A program made the position numbers and the translations under genes. This document shows positions 17,708-26,174 of a stretch of DNA of 64,000 nt, in pieces. This DNA comes from an uncultured Lachnospiraceae bacterium (lineage in GTDB: Bacteria; Bacillota; Clostridia; Lachnospirales; Lachnospiraceae). Every line of letters begins with the position of its first letter. The stretch's first letter is position 1. A model generated the notes under the pieces. That model saw only the letters and a list, made by a program, of their open reading frames with translations. It ran no database searches and had not been told where the DNA came from. The stretch lies in the NCBI GenBank assembly GCA_934437985.1, contig CAKSBI010000003.1, forward strand, positions 1 to 64,000, written 5' to 3'.

Positions 17708-18793
17708 TTATTTTGCTGTTATTCTTCCCTGTGCCTTAAGAAGCTCTGCAATAAGCACAGCGCCACCGGCAGCACCCCTTACTGTATTATGTGATAATCC
17801 AACAAACTTATAATCAAAAATTGTATCTTCACGAAGCCTTCCAAGTGAAACACCCATTCCGTTCTCATAATCTACATCAAGTGCAACCTGTGGTCTGTTA
17901 TCATCCTCAAGATATTGTATAAAGTTCTTAGGTGCACTAGGAAGGGCAAGCTCCTGTGGAAGTCCCTTAAAGCTTCTCCAAGCCTCAATGATCTGCTCTT
18001 TTTCAGGCTTATTTTCAAATGTTACAAATACTGTAGCTGTATGTCCATTCAGAACCGGGACCCTGATGCACTGGCTTGTGATAACAGGAAGGTCAGCCTT
18101 AACGATAACACCATTCTCAACCTTACCCCAGATACGAAGCGGCTCCTGCTCACTCTTTTCTTCCTCACCACCAATGTAAGGAATTATATTGCCTACCATC
18201 TCAGGCCAGTCCTTGAAGGTCTTACCGGCACCGGATATAGCCTGGTATGTTGAAGCTACGACCTTAAGTGGCTTAAACTCACGGAGTGCATGAAGCGCAG
18301 GTGTATAGCTCTGGATTGAACAGTTAGGTTTAACAACAATAAAACCTCTTGTTGTTCCAAGTCTCTTCTTCTGGTCATCAATAACGCACAGATGCTCCGG
18401 ATTAAGCTCCGGTACTACCATAGGAACATCCGGTGTCCATCTGTGGGCACTGTTGTTAGATACAACAGGTGTCTCCGTCCTGGCATATGCTTCTTCGATA
18501 GCCCTTATCTCTTCTTTTGTCATATCAACCGCACTGAATACAAAATCAACCTGGCTGCTGACCTTCTCAACATCATTAACATCATTAACAATTATATTCT
18601 TAACAGCTTCCGGCATCGGTGTTGTCATCTTCCATCTTCCACCAACTGCCTCCTCATAAGTCTTACCGGCACTTCTTGGACTTGCTGCGATGCAGACAAC
18701 CTCAAACCAAGGATGATTCTCTAAAAGAGAAATGAATCTCTGTCCGACCATACCTGTACCACCAAGTATACCTACCCTAAGCTTCTCACTCAT
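17708..18793 (-). CDS. asd: Aspartate-semialdehyde dehydrogenase
   Basis: A 361-residue enzyme that reduces aspartyl phosphate to aspartate semialdehyde with NADPH, for lysine/diaminopimelate, threonine and methionine synthesis. GILGGTGMVGQRF is the NADP-binding loop, VKPNCSIQSY carries the catalytic Cys, and GLSHNTVRGAAGG lies near the C-terminus. The sequence type (SNNSAHR, PMVVPELN) is that of the archaeal/fungal-like class found in many Clostridia. The ATG at 18793 has GGAGG upstream, so a 13-codon N-terminal extension is rejected. It has its own promoter and terminator, so it is probably monocistronic. Confidence 0.93.
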   Translation of the reverse strand: MSEKLRVGILGGTGMVGQRFISLLENHPWFEVVCIAASPRSAGKTYEEAVGGRWKMTTPMPEAVKNIIVNDVNDVEKVSSQVDFVFSAVDMTKEEIRAIEEAYARTETPVVSNNSAHRWTPDVPMVVPELNPEHLCVIDDQKKRLGTTRGFIVVKPNCSIQSYTPALHALREFKPLKVVASTYQAISGAGKTFKDWPEMVGNIIPYIGGEEEKSEQEPLRIWGKVENGVIVKADLPVITSQCIRVPVLNGHTATVFVTFENKPEKEQIIEAWRSFKGLPQELALPSAPKNFIQYLEDDNRPQVALDVDYENGMGVSLGRLREDTIFDYKFVGLSHNTVRGAAGGAVLIAELLKAQGRITAK

Positions 18794-18848
18794 AACTAAT
18801 TCCTCCACACATATATTTAATTCATAGTCCAATGACCATTTTCGAATT

Positions 18849-18877
18849 ATTTTACATCATAAAATACCAATTTGCAA
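18849..18877 (-). promoter_or_regulatory. Promoter of asd
   Basis: On the minus strand TTGCAA (18872-18877), 17-nt spacer, TAAAAT (18849-18854). It lies 55 nt upstream of the asd ATG in the gap after the FliB-like gene. I see no lysine riboswitch-like length of leader. Confidence 0.55.
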
Positions 18878-18933
18878 TATTATTTTATCCGGTATGTTAA
18901 TTCTATACATAATTTTAAGTATTGCAATAATAT

Positions 18934-20082
18934 TTACAACAACTTTATCAGATGCTCCGGATTATATTTATTCCCAAATATAAATTCTTCCTCAAGACTT
19001 TCAAGATTAGCATCTGAATGCTCAATCTCTTTTGCATAGATATGTGCTATGTCTATCCTGTCTTCCAGTGTAAATCCATGATCACTATCATACCATCTGA
19101 CATAATCCATGCACTGTATCACCATTGCTGAATATACTGCCATTGTAACCTTTGTTATTATATTGTTGTCATAAAATGCCCTTATCAGATATCTGTATAT
19201 ATAATATATGAGAATCTGCTCATGCCACAGGTTATAACTGTCGTTAACCTCATTATTGAACTGCATCCACAGCCTTTCATCAAATACATCCATATATCTG
19301 TTAACAATAATCTTAAGATCTTCATGCAGCAGCTCAAGCTCATTAATGCAGCCCAGTATCTGTTCCCTTGATGCTGTATCTTCACCGTATACTGTATTAT
19401 TTAAATCATTATCCTGTACTCCCTTTTCTATATATATCCTGTAAAACTTTCTTTTGAACCGGCGGCATTCCTTTGCTATAAGCCTGTAATCATCTTCATT
19501 CCACAGCCTCTGTATCACTTCTGCAAAACGCAAAATACATGCGGCTTTTTCCTGCCAGCATAAGCCTCTCAGATTGTCGCGTATTACATATATGAACGTA
19601 TCTCTTATTATAAGAATTGTCTTAAGCCTCTTTTTCGCATCTGCATCAAGCTTTTCACAACCATCAATCTTATCTTTTCTTATAATGTAATCTATGTGAT
19701 GCCCCGGTGTAAAATGCATTCTTGCACATTCAAGGCAGGACAAGCCTATATCAGACTGCTTATAATCTCCGATTATCTCATGATTTCTTGGATATTCTGT
19801 ACATACATTACACAGGCTTTCTTCACCAAGAATAATATATATGTCGCACAGATTATCCTCATTCAGAAACGGACACCTTCCATCATCCTTCAAAGTAAAT
19901 GTATTTTCTTCATCCTCATGCATTGATACTCTTAATCTGTCCCCAAAATCACCTTGCACATTCTTATAATAATTATAAGTTTCTTCATCAATATCAAGCT
20001 CCCAGCCTATACAGCAGCTGTCCTTACAGCTTCCGCCGATGCATGCAAATTCAGTATAATATTCAGGATATTCATGTATCAT
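18934..20082 (-). CDS. FliB-like Cys-rich protein (flagellin lysine N-methylase family)
   Basis: A 382-residue protein. The N-terminal 150 residues carry many cysteines: ACIGGSCKDSCCIGW (residues 14-27), CPFLNEDNLCD, LCNVCTEYPRN and LSCLECARM. This is the metal- or Fe-S-binding pattern shared with FliB, the flagellin lysine methylase, and with YkgJ-like proteins. The C-terminal 230 residues are helical, without clear motifs. FliB methylates flagellin lysines in Salmonella, but no flagellar gene is in this window, so the target here is unknown. It sits between a secreted esterase operon and asd. Family-level annotation only. Confidence 0.7.
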   Translation of the reverse strand: MIHEYPEYYTEFACIGGSCKDSCCIGWELDIDEETYNYYKNVQGDFGDRLRVSMHEDEENTFTLKDDGRCPFLNEDNLCDIYIILGEESLCNVCTEYPRNHEIIGDYKQSDIGLSCLECARMHFTPGHHIDYIIRKDKIDGCEKLDADAKKRLKTILIIRDTFIYVIRDNLRGLCWQEKAACILRFAEVIQRLWNEDDYRLIAKECRRFKRKFYRIYIEKGVQDNDLNNTVYGEDTASREQILGCINELELLHEDLKIIVNRYMDVFDERLWMQFNNEVNDSYNLWHEQILIYYIYRYLIRAFYDNNIITKVTMAVYSAMVIQCMDYVRWYDSDHGFTLEDRIDIAHIYAKEIEHSDANLESLEEEFIFGNKYNPEHLIKLL

Positions 20083-20145
20083 ATTACTTTATCCCTCTTC
20101 CGCATATTATTAATTGTATCTTAATGTACCAGCCGGCTAATACTA

Positions 20146-20171
20146 ATCGGGTAGGAATACTCCTACCCGAT
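20146..20171 (-). terminator. Strong hairpin between esterase and FliB-like genes
   Basis: Perfect 11-bp stem ATCGGGTAGGA (20146-20156) / TCCTACCCGAT (20161-20171) with a 4-nt loop. On the minus strand it is about 35 nt after the esterase stop. It is followed by TAGTATTAG rather than a U-run, so it may be a weak terminator or an RNA stability element. Confidence 0.5.
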
Positions 20172-20206
20172 CATACAGCTTATATCACAACTAATATCAG
20201 ACCATA

Positions 20207-22405
20207 TTACTTTACCCTGACCCTGACAGTCAGCTTAATACCCTGACATGTTATGGTTATTGCAGCAGTCCCCTTTTTGATACCTTTTACAACACCCTTT
20301 GAATTAACTCTGGCAATCTTCCCGGATGATGTCTTATAAGATACCTTATTCTTAGGTGCTACAGTTACTTTAATCTTAGCAGTCTTACCTTTTTTTACTG
20401 TTATGTTCTTCTTAGCTGCCTTAAATGTTATTTTTTTAACAATCACCTTACACTCCGCAGATACGCCTGCAACAGTCGCTTTAATAACCGCCTTACCTGC
20501 TGACTTCGCCGTAATAACACCCCTTGAATCCACGGCAGCCACCTTTGAATCAGATGATGTCCATACTACGGCATCGGTGCTGTTCCCAACATCAGCTGTA
20601 AGCTTATACTTATTAGCACCCTTTTTTGCAAGTGTGACCTTGGAATCAGACAGCTTAACAGTTACAGCCGGTGCAGCAGTTACTACCGGTGCCGGGGTAA
20701 CAGCTGCCGCCGCAGGAGCTGCTGTCTGTGCCTGATCTGTCCGGGCATCTGCAACCTTAATCGTAAACGATGCACTCTTTCCACTATATTCAACCATTAC
20801 CGTAACATCACCGGTCTTTGACGTATCAACTGCAGATATTGTATAATCTGTTACATTCTGTGTGGTTCCATCCCTCATTACAGCTGTGACTGCAAGACCC
20901 TCAGCCGTAAAGGTCTCGCCTGTCTTGTAAGATGTCTTAACCTTTGAGGTATCTAACTTAAGGGTGCTGACAAGGCTCTGTGATGCTACCCATTCCATGG
21001 CAGTTACTTCTTTTCCATCCTCATCTATATAATACTCACGGTTATTGAATAACAGAACCCATCCTGCCTCATGTCCACCATATGTATCATTATTGAAAGT
21101 CAGATCACCTGTTTTGGTATTCTCCCTGCCCTCATCACTCTTAATCTCATATAATACAGGGTCATCACTTTCAGGTGTATAGAATTCCATTCTGCATGCA
21201 GGATCACTTCTGTTAGACTTAACAACAGCACATCTTGCATCCTTATTACCTGCTTCCTTAAGCTTGACATATGAAGCATATGTATACGGATCCATAGCAC
21301 ATGTTCCATCTACCTCACTGCAGCTTACCCATACAGGAAGATCCTTTAGCTTTTCAGCATCGCTCTCAGTAATTGCATATGCCTGGCTGCATGGAAATGC
21401 CGCCGCAAACATCTCAGGATAATTGATAATCATACGGCATGCCATAAATCCACCCATTGACAGACCGCCTATATATATACGGTTAGTATCAATATCCTTA
21501 TTCTCAGCTATAACTGTATCGATAAGATTCTTAACTACCTGGAGATAAGCAGTCTCTTCCGTAAATCCATTGGTCGGCCATCTGTCCGGTGACTGTGGAA
21601 GAAGAACATAGGCACCGCCTCCCATAATATCCTGAATCTCTTTTTCCGCAAATGCCTCTTCCTGGTAAGCATACATCTGCACTCCCTGATTCTTAAGGTC
21701 TCTTGTACCACCTTCACCCATTCCATGGAAGAAAATTATAAGCGGCTTCTTCCTGCCATCTTCCTTTGGTGAATAAAATGCATAATCAACAAAATTGTAC
21801 TGCTTATCCTCAACACTATTGTCAATATGCCGTTCAAGCCTGAACTCATCAATTACAAGCTTTACAACATTAGTCTTATCATTCTGTGTATATGTACTGT
21901 TATTCTTACTCCATGTTATCTTATAATTACGTGGTGTAAGCGGTGTATAATAATTGGCATAACTGTATGAACCCAAATGCCCTGCCTGTATATTCTTGCC
22001 ATACTCAAGTTCTAATACAATATACATGCCATCATCTGCCTTATTACCCTGAGAATCAACAGGATATGCATTAACTACTTTACGTTCACCTGCCGAATCA
22101 TTCTTATATGCCTGTTCGCTGTAATGTTCACCATATACAGTGAAGTCCCCAGCCTTAACGTCAGAAGCATTATAGCTTGCATCAGCCTTAAGCATTATCC
22201 TTGTAACATCCAGTCCCCATTCAAACGGCTCTGCAATAATATTAAAATTATCATCTGCAGGCAGACTGCTTGTTGAAGCTAAAACATCATTCCTTATAAC
22301 TGATGGTCTGTGCGCCGATGCATCAGACACGGCAGGCACACATGATACTGCAAGTGCTCCAACTAACAACTTTGCCACCACTTTCTGTAATGTCTTACGT
22401 AACAT
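20207..22405 (-). CDS. Secreted alpha/beta-hydrolase esterase with Ig-like repeats
   Basis: A 732-residue exported protein. A signal peptide ends near ASA (residues 1-30). Residues of about 50-190 look like the Ig-like domain that precedes EstA-type esterases. The hydrolase domain follows, with the oxyanion loop IIFFHGMGEGG, nucleophile GLSMGG (Ser near residue 316), an acidic segment SEVDGTC and GHEAGW for the catalytic His. Next is a group 3 Ig-like domain (TYKTGE-type with DGTTQNVTDY), an Ala/Pro linker, and two bacterial Ig-like group 2 repeats (TSSDSKVAAVDSRG, TSSGKIARVNSKG). It probably removes acetyl or feruloyl esters from plant polysaccharides; the substrate is not shown by sequence. 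GGAGAGGAG precedes the ATG. It lies 33 nt after the sigma-K-like gene. Confidence 0.82.
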   Translation of the reverse strand: MLRKTLQKVVAKLLVGALAVSCVPAVSDASAHRPSVIRNDVLASTSSLPADDNFNIIAEPFEWGLDVTRIMLKADASYNASDVKAGDFTVYGEHYSEQAYKNDSAGERKVVNAYPVDSQGNKADDGMYIVLELEYGKNIQAGHLGSYSYANYYTPLTPRNYKITWSKNNSTYTQNDKTNVVKLVIDEFRLERHIDNSVEDKQYNFVDYAFYSPKEDGRKKPLIIFFHGMGEGGTRDLKNQGVQMYAYQEEAFAEKEIQDIMGGGAYVLLPQSPDRWPTNGFTEETAYLQVVKNLIDTVIAENKDIDTNRIYIGGLSMGGFMACRMIINYPEMFAAAFPCSQAYAITESDAEKLKDLPVWVSCSEVDGTCAMDPYTYASYVKLKEAGNKDARCAVVKSNRSDPACRMEFYTPESDDPVLYEIKSDEGRENTKTGDLTFNNDTYGGHEAGWVLLFNNREYYIDEDGKEVTAMEWVASQSLVSTLKLDTSKVKTSYKTGETFTAEGLAVTAVMRDGTTQNVTDYTISAVDTSKTGDVTVMVEYSGKSASFTIKVADARTDQAQTAAPAAAAVTPAPVVTAAPAVTVKLSDSKVTLAKKGANKYKLTADVGNSTDAVVWTSSDSKVAAVDSRGVITAKSAGKAVIKATVAGVSAECKVIVKKITFKAAKKNITVKKGKTAKIKVTVAPKNKVSYKTSSGKIARVNSKGVVKGIKKGTAAITITCQGIKLTVRVRVK

Positions 22406-22438
22406 ATTATACTCTCCTCTCCTTAGCACTATATATGT

Positions 22439-23071
22439 TCATTCTTCCTCGTCATAAGCACGCTTAAGCTTCGTAAGTGCACGTTTTTCAATTCTGCTGA
22501 CATAGCTTCTGCTTATTCCCATCATATCTGCAATCTCTCTCTGCGTGTACTCCTTATCACCATCAGGTATTCCATATCTGAGATATATAATCTTACGTTC
22601 CCTGCATGTCAGGTGAATCTTAACATATTCAGACAGCTTCGACACATTCTCATCATGGGCCATGTTATCAATTATGTCATCATCATCAGACTCAATAACA
22701 TCCAGCAGACTTATCTCATTGCCTTCCTTATCTGACCCTATAGGCTCGTTAAGATATACCTCTTTGGAATGCTTCTTCTCATTACGCATAAGCATTAACA
22801 GTTCATTATCTATACACCTTGAAGCATATGTTGCAAGCCTTATACCTTTACTGATATCAAAGCTGTCAATAGCCTTAATAAGTCCTATTGTTCCTATAGA
22901 TATCATATCTTCTATATCAGAATCTTTGGCACTGTACTTCTTAACTATATATGCAACAAGTCTGAGATTACGTTCAATTAGCATGTCTCTGGCTTCCATA
23001 TCCCCTGCCATGCATCTCATCAGATAGCTTCTCTCCTCATTAGCATTAAGAGGTTTTGGAAATGATTTCAA
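22439..23071 (-). CDS. sigK: RNA polymerase sigma factor, SigK-like, without pro-sequence
   Basis: A 210-residue sigma-70 family factor closest in pattern to sporulation SigK. It starts with FPKPLNANEE, has region 2 LIERNLRLVAYIVKKY and EDMISIGTIGLIKAIDSF, the linker LNEPIGSDKEGNEISLLDV, and region 4 TQREIADMMGISRSYVSRIEKRALTKL. Bacillus pro-SigK has about 20 membrane-binding residues before this; here the start is TTG at 23069-23071 and the codon just before it is an in-frame TGA, so no pro-sequence is possible. The gene is continuous, not split by a skin-like element. A consensus sigma-A-type promoter lies upstream. Whether it still serves sporulation cannot be told from the window. Confidence 0.85.
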   Translation of the reverse strand: MKSFPKPLNANEERSYLMRCMAGDMEARDMLIERNLRLVAYIVKKYSAKDSDIEDMISIGTIGLIKAIDSFDISKGIRLATYASRCIDNELLMLMRNEKKHSKEVYLNEPIGSDKEGNEISLLDVIESDDDDIIDNMAHDENVSKLSEYVKIHLTCRERKIIYLRYGIPDGDKEYTQREIADMMGISRSYVSRIEKRALTKLKRAYDEEE

Positions 23072-23146
23072 TCAGACCAGCACTCCGGCTAAAAACAGTT
23101 AATACTAACTTATGAACAAATGACTCTTTTAGTGCATTTCCATTTA

Positions 23147-23175
23147 AGTATAATTTTTATTTATATAAGTGTCAA
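23147..23175 (-). promoter_or_regulatory. Consensus sigma-A-type promoter of the sigK-like gene
   Basis: On the minus strand TTGACA (23170-23175), exactly 17 nt, TATACT (23147-23152). Leader of about 70 nt to the TTG start. In spore formers sigK is normally read by SigE with SpoIIID, whose elements look different, so this promoter suggests vegetative expression. Confidence 0.75.
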
Positions 23176-23196
23176 CCAATAATTCCGCCCGGAAAC

Positions 23197-23970
23197 TCAC
23201 GAAATATATATTAATCTGGCTGTTCCATCCTCCCTGGTATTATACATCATCTCTGTAAGAATCTCAGATACATCTGAATATCTGTAGCACATATCACGGC
23301 TGGTACATCTCTTTATAATGTTCCCAAGCTTTTGCGTATCCTTATCATAGTCTGCGGATGCCCTTAACATATTTTTTAACAAAATACCCATGCTGTATAT
23401 ATCTGTTCTGGCATCAATATTACCTGATGCGTCAAACTGCTCCGGTGCTGCATACCCCTCAGTTCCAAAGCATGCACTGTTTTTTTCACCACCATATAAC
23501 GAAACACCAAAATCTATCAGGGTAACACATCCATCCCCTGCAACAATAATATTAGACGGCTTAATATCACAATGATATACTGCAGGTGAATGGTCATGCA
23601 GATATATAAGTATTCTGCATAAACTCTTAATAATTGTCAAAGCTTCCCATAACGACAGCATGCCATTACTCATTAAATATTCCAACGTCAGTCCATCAAT
23701 ATATTCCATAATAAGACTGTCACCGGATTCTTCTGACATATATCCGTAAACTCCGGGTATTCCATTATGATTAAGTCCCTTAAGTATTCTGTATTCATTC
23801 TTAAGTGCTGCTATTCCAATAATATCACTATTCCTGCATACTTTAATCATCACATATATATTATTGATAATATCGACCGCCCTGTATCCGGCCGACATAC
23901 CTCCTTCATGTATGATACCTTCTACATAATATCTATTATAAAGAATCCTACCCAGTATATCATCAGTCAT
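23197..23970 (-). CDS. Soluble serine/threonine protein kinase
   Basis: A 257-residue Hanks-type kinase domain with no membrane segment and no PASTA repeats. Visible parts: Gly-rich loop HEGGMSAGYRA, ATP-binding Lys in VMIKV, helix-C Glu in LKNEYRIL, hinge MEYIDG, catalytic loop YHCDIKPSNI, metal-binding DFG in TLIDFGVSL, and APE in YAAPEQFD. The catalytic loop has HCD instead of HRD, so it is a non-RD kinase that may not need activation-loop phosphorylation. All core residues are present, so it is probably active. Its ATG overlaps the PP2C-like stop (ATGA), so the two are translationally coupled. It is the last gene of the FHA/PP2C/kinase operon. Confidence 0.88.
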   Translation of the reverse strand: MTDDILGRILYNRYYVEGIIHEGGMSAGYRAVDIINNIYVMIKVCRNSDIIGIAALKNEYRILKGLNHNGIPGVYGYMSEESGDSLIMEYIDGLTLEYLMSNGMLSLWEALTIIKSLCRILIYLHDHSPAVYHCDIKPSNIIVAGDGCVTLIDFGVSLYGGEKNSACFGTEGYAAPEQFDASGNIDARTDIYSMGILLKNMLRASADYDKDTQKLGNIIKRCTSRDMCYRYSDVSEILTEMMYNTREDGTARLIYIS

Positions 23971-24683
23971 TGTTCCATCCTTTCGCAGCACAGTACAGCT
24001 GCAATAGGGGCAGTGGTGCTGCATCCCAGTCTGTCAGTAATACAATTAACAACATCCGCACCAGACATTCCCCTTCCATGGTGTACCGTAAATCTTTTTC
24101 TCTTTTGTATCAGCTTTCTTATATACCACAGGGAATTATCATCCAACCGGTTCCCCCGGCACATTACAAATGTATCGCCATATCTTACCCTGCCTTTGTT
24201 AACATGTATCACACAACCGGAATGTCTTCCAAGCGCATCTCCATCAGTAACCCTTACTTTTACCCCTCTCCCTGTACAGCAGCACACAGTACCCTTACCT
24301 GTCTGAAATAATACATAATGCTTACCGGTCGCTATCAGAATAGTAACAGATGCATTCATTCCGTTTTGATTGCAGCTATGCTCATACATATACTCATTCC
24401 AGCCCCGTATAAGCCCTTTAACATCCCTGATAACTCTCCGTACGGCAAAAGAATAACTACTCACAATATCAGTAACAGATATGATCCACTCCCTAAAGCT
24501 CTTGAGAATATAGCTGTAAGATGCCCGGCAGTCAGCAATCCCATCCGAACTGTCAGCAATTATTGTAAACGCAAGCTGTACCCCATCACGCATAATCAGC
24601 CATGCAAATCCGGTATTGGTACCCTTTGTCCTATATTCACCGGCAGCCACATTCAGATTAACAGTAAAATACAAATTCTTCAT
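23967..24683 (-). CDS. Degenerate PP2C-family phosphatase (probable pseudophosphatase)
   Basis: About 238 residues with the outline of a PPM/PP2C domain: VAAGEYRTKGTNTG at the first-motif position, a second motif IIADSSDGIADCRASYS in place of ADGMGGHxxGxxAS, a central VTILIATGKHYVLFQTGKG in place of the GDSR strand, and a final STTAPIAAVLCC in place of the usual DNxTxVVV. Three of the Asp residues that bind the catalytic metals appear to be lost, so activity is doubtful; it may bind phosphoproteins or the kinase instead. The start is uncertain: ATG at 24683 overlaps the FHA gene by 26 nt, and other starts at 24701 and 24728 overlap more. Placement between FHA and kinase genes supports the family call. 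Confidence 0.65.
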   Translation of the reverse strand: MKNLYFTVNLNVAAGEYRTKGTNTGFAWLIMRDGVQLAFTIIADSSDGIADCRASYSYILKSFREWIISVTDIVSSYSFAVRRVIRDVKGLIRGWNEYMYEHSCNQNGMNASVTILIATGKHYVLFQTGKGTVCCCTGRGVKVRVTDGDALGRHSGCVIHVNKGRVRYGDTFVMCRGNRLDDNSLWYIRKLIQKRKRFTVHHGRGMSGADVVNCITDRLGCSTTAPIAAVLCCERMEQ

Positions 24684-26010
24684 CCGCAAACTTAATAACA
24701 TCCCCCGACTTAAGTAATTCCGGCACATGCGATTCTAAAATCTTATCATTAACATATGTGTGATTCAGTGAATCCTGGTCAATAATATAATATCCATCCG
24801 TCTTAATGCTGAATTCAGCATGAACACGGCTTACTGCAGCATTATCCCTAATCAGGTAATCCGCATATCGTTCTTCCTTGCCTATCCTGAAAATATGCTT
24901 GTCAAGACCAATATTCTCACCTGTGGAACTACGCACTATATACGGTATTCCCTCATCCTTAGGTGAACGCGACAACATAACAGTATCACCGGATGCTTTG
25001 CAATCATCCACCATTCCTTCCCCAACAAATACCGGGGTATCATCCACTTCATACATTGGTACAGACCTGCTGTCATAATTATGTTCAAAGCCATCAGTCT
25101 TCCCACAGCCTGCATTATTGCCCCTGCGGCTGCTTTCTTTTATACTGCTTTTATTGATATCATCCTTATTAATATCATCATCCATACCGTAAATGACTGA
25201 CATGTCAGTTGGACTATCCTTTTTTCTGAACATCCCTTTAATTATCTTAGAAAACCTCTGTATTATATTATCATTCCGGACTACAGTATCTTCCGCATAC
25301 CCGCTTCCTGTGCCACGAACAGGCTGCATACTTCCGTTAAATACTTCATCACTTCCGGTATCTATCAGCCTTATACCTGGGTATACATTATCACTGTGCT
25401 GCGCTTCACCTGTATAACATCTGCGGACTCCTATATCAAGCCTGTCAATAAGGGCTTTAAAATCCTGTATGGAAAATTCCTGCTCAGAATTGAGCGCATT
25501 AAGAATCTCAGTAATGTATGTATTGTCCTGCTCCACAATAAAACGTGCTGACATAAGCACGCTACGAAATAATGAACGCAGCAGTTCCGTTATATTACGC
25601 TCAACATCCGGCCTGACAACAGGCAGATACACCATGTTAATACTTAATGGATTACTCCTGACAAATATACTGTCAAGACTGAATACAAGCATACTGCTGT
25701 CTAGCAGATACATACCTGTACTTTGAATAATACTGATGACCTCTTTAAATAATTCAAGAAGCCTCTTCTTAGATATACTTGAATCAAGATACGACCTTAA
25801 TGATATCATGGACTGAAGATCATACTTAATCTCTTCAATCCCATTCCTTCCACCTGCAATAATCGGCAACAGACCATTGATATCATTGTCATGAACCATC
25901 TCATAACCAAATGTATCAATATACTCATCTACTTCCAGGCGATATACAAGTCTTCTCTCAACACCTTCATGTTCAATACTAAAACCAGGCAATACCAATC
26001 TTCCTTTCAT
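24658..26010 (-). CDS. FHA-domain protein with DUF6382-like N-terminus
   Basis: A 450-residue cytoplasmic protein. The first 190 residues (GYEMVHDNDINGLLPI, YDLQSMISLRSYLDSSI, YLLDSSMLVFSLDSIFV) match what I recall of the DUF6382 domain of Firmicutes. A long polar, low-complexity middle follows (about residues 200-350). The C-terminal 85 residues form an FHA phosphothreonine-binding domain: HIFRIGKEERYADYLI, AVSRVHAEF, LNHTYVNDKIL, LKSGDVIKFADEEF, with the conserved Arg, Ser, His and Asn-like residues. It heads a three-gene operon with a PP2C-like protein and a kinase, so it is the likely phospho-reader. It has its own promoter (26090-26118). Confidence 0.83.
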   Translation of the reverse strand: MKGRLVLPGFSIEHEGVERRLVYRLEVDEYIDTFGYEMVHDNDINGLLPIIAGGRNGIEEIKYDLQSMISLRSYLDSSISKKRLLELFKEVISIIQSTGMYLLDSSMLVFSLDSIFVRSNPLSINMVYLPVVRPDVERNITELLRSLFRSVLMSARFIVEQDNTYITEILNALNSEQEFSIQDFKALIDRLDIGVRRCYTGEAQHSDNVYPGIRLIDTGSDEVFNGSMQPVRGTGSGYAEDTVVRNDNIIQRFSKIIKGMFRKKDSPTDMSVIYGMDDDINKDDINKSSIKESSRRGNNAGCGKTDGFEHNYDSRSVPMYEVDDTPVFVGEGMVDDCKASGDTVMLSRSPKDEGIPYIVRSSTGENIGLDKHIFRIGKEERYADYLIRDNAAVSRVHAEFSIKTDGYYIIDQDSLNHTYVNDKILESHVPELLKSGDVIKFADEEFVFYC

Positions 26011-26089
26011 ATATTATCCCTATGAAAGAAACAAATAAGATAATCAGCCTTATATCTGAGTCCAGCCACAGACTACTAATGTAAGACAT

Positions 26090-26118
26090 ATAATATCACC
26101 TGTAATACAAGGTGTCAA
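26090..26118 (-). promoter_or_regulatory. Consensus promoter of the FHA/PP2C/kinase operon
   Basis: On the minus strand TTGACA (26113-26118), 17-nt spacer, TATTAT (26090-26095). The spacer holds CACCT and AGGTG as a short inverted repeat, a possible operator. Leader of about 73 nt. Confidence 0.7.
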
Positions 26119-26174
26119 GAGTTTTTTGTATATTTTTGTTCTATTTTTTTATATATTAAATACTTATTAAATAC

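Noticed and set aside
23967..24728. A longer start for the PP2C-like gene at 24728.
   Set aside because: It would overlap the FHA gene by 71 nt and add a run of residues that does not resemble the PP2C N-terminus.
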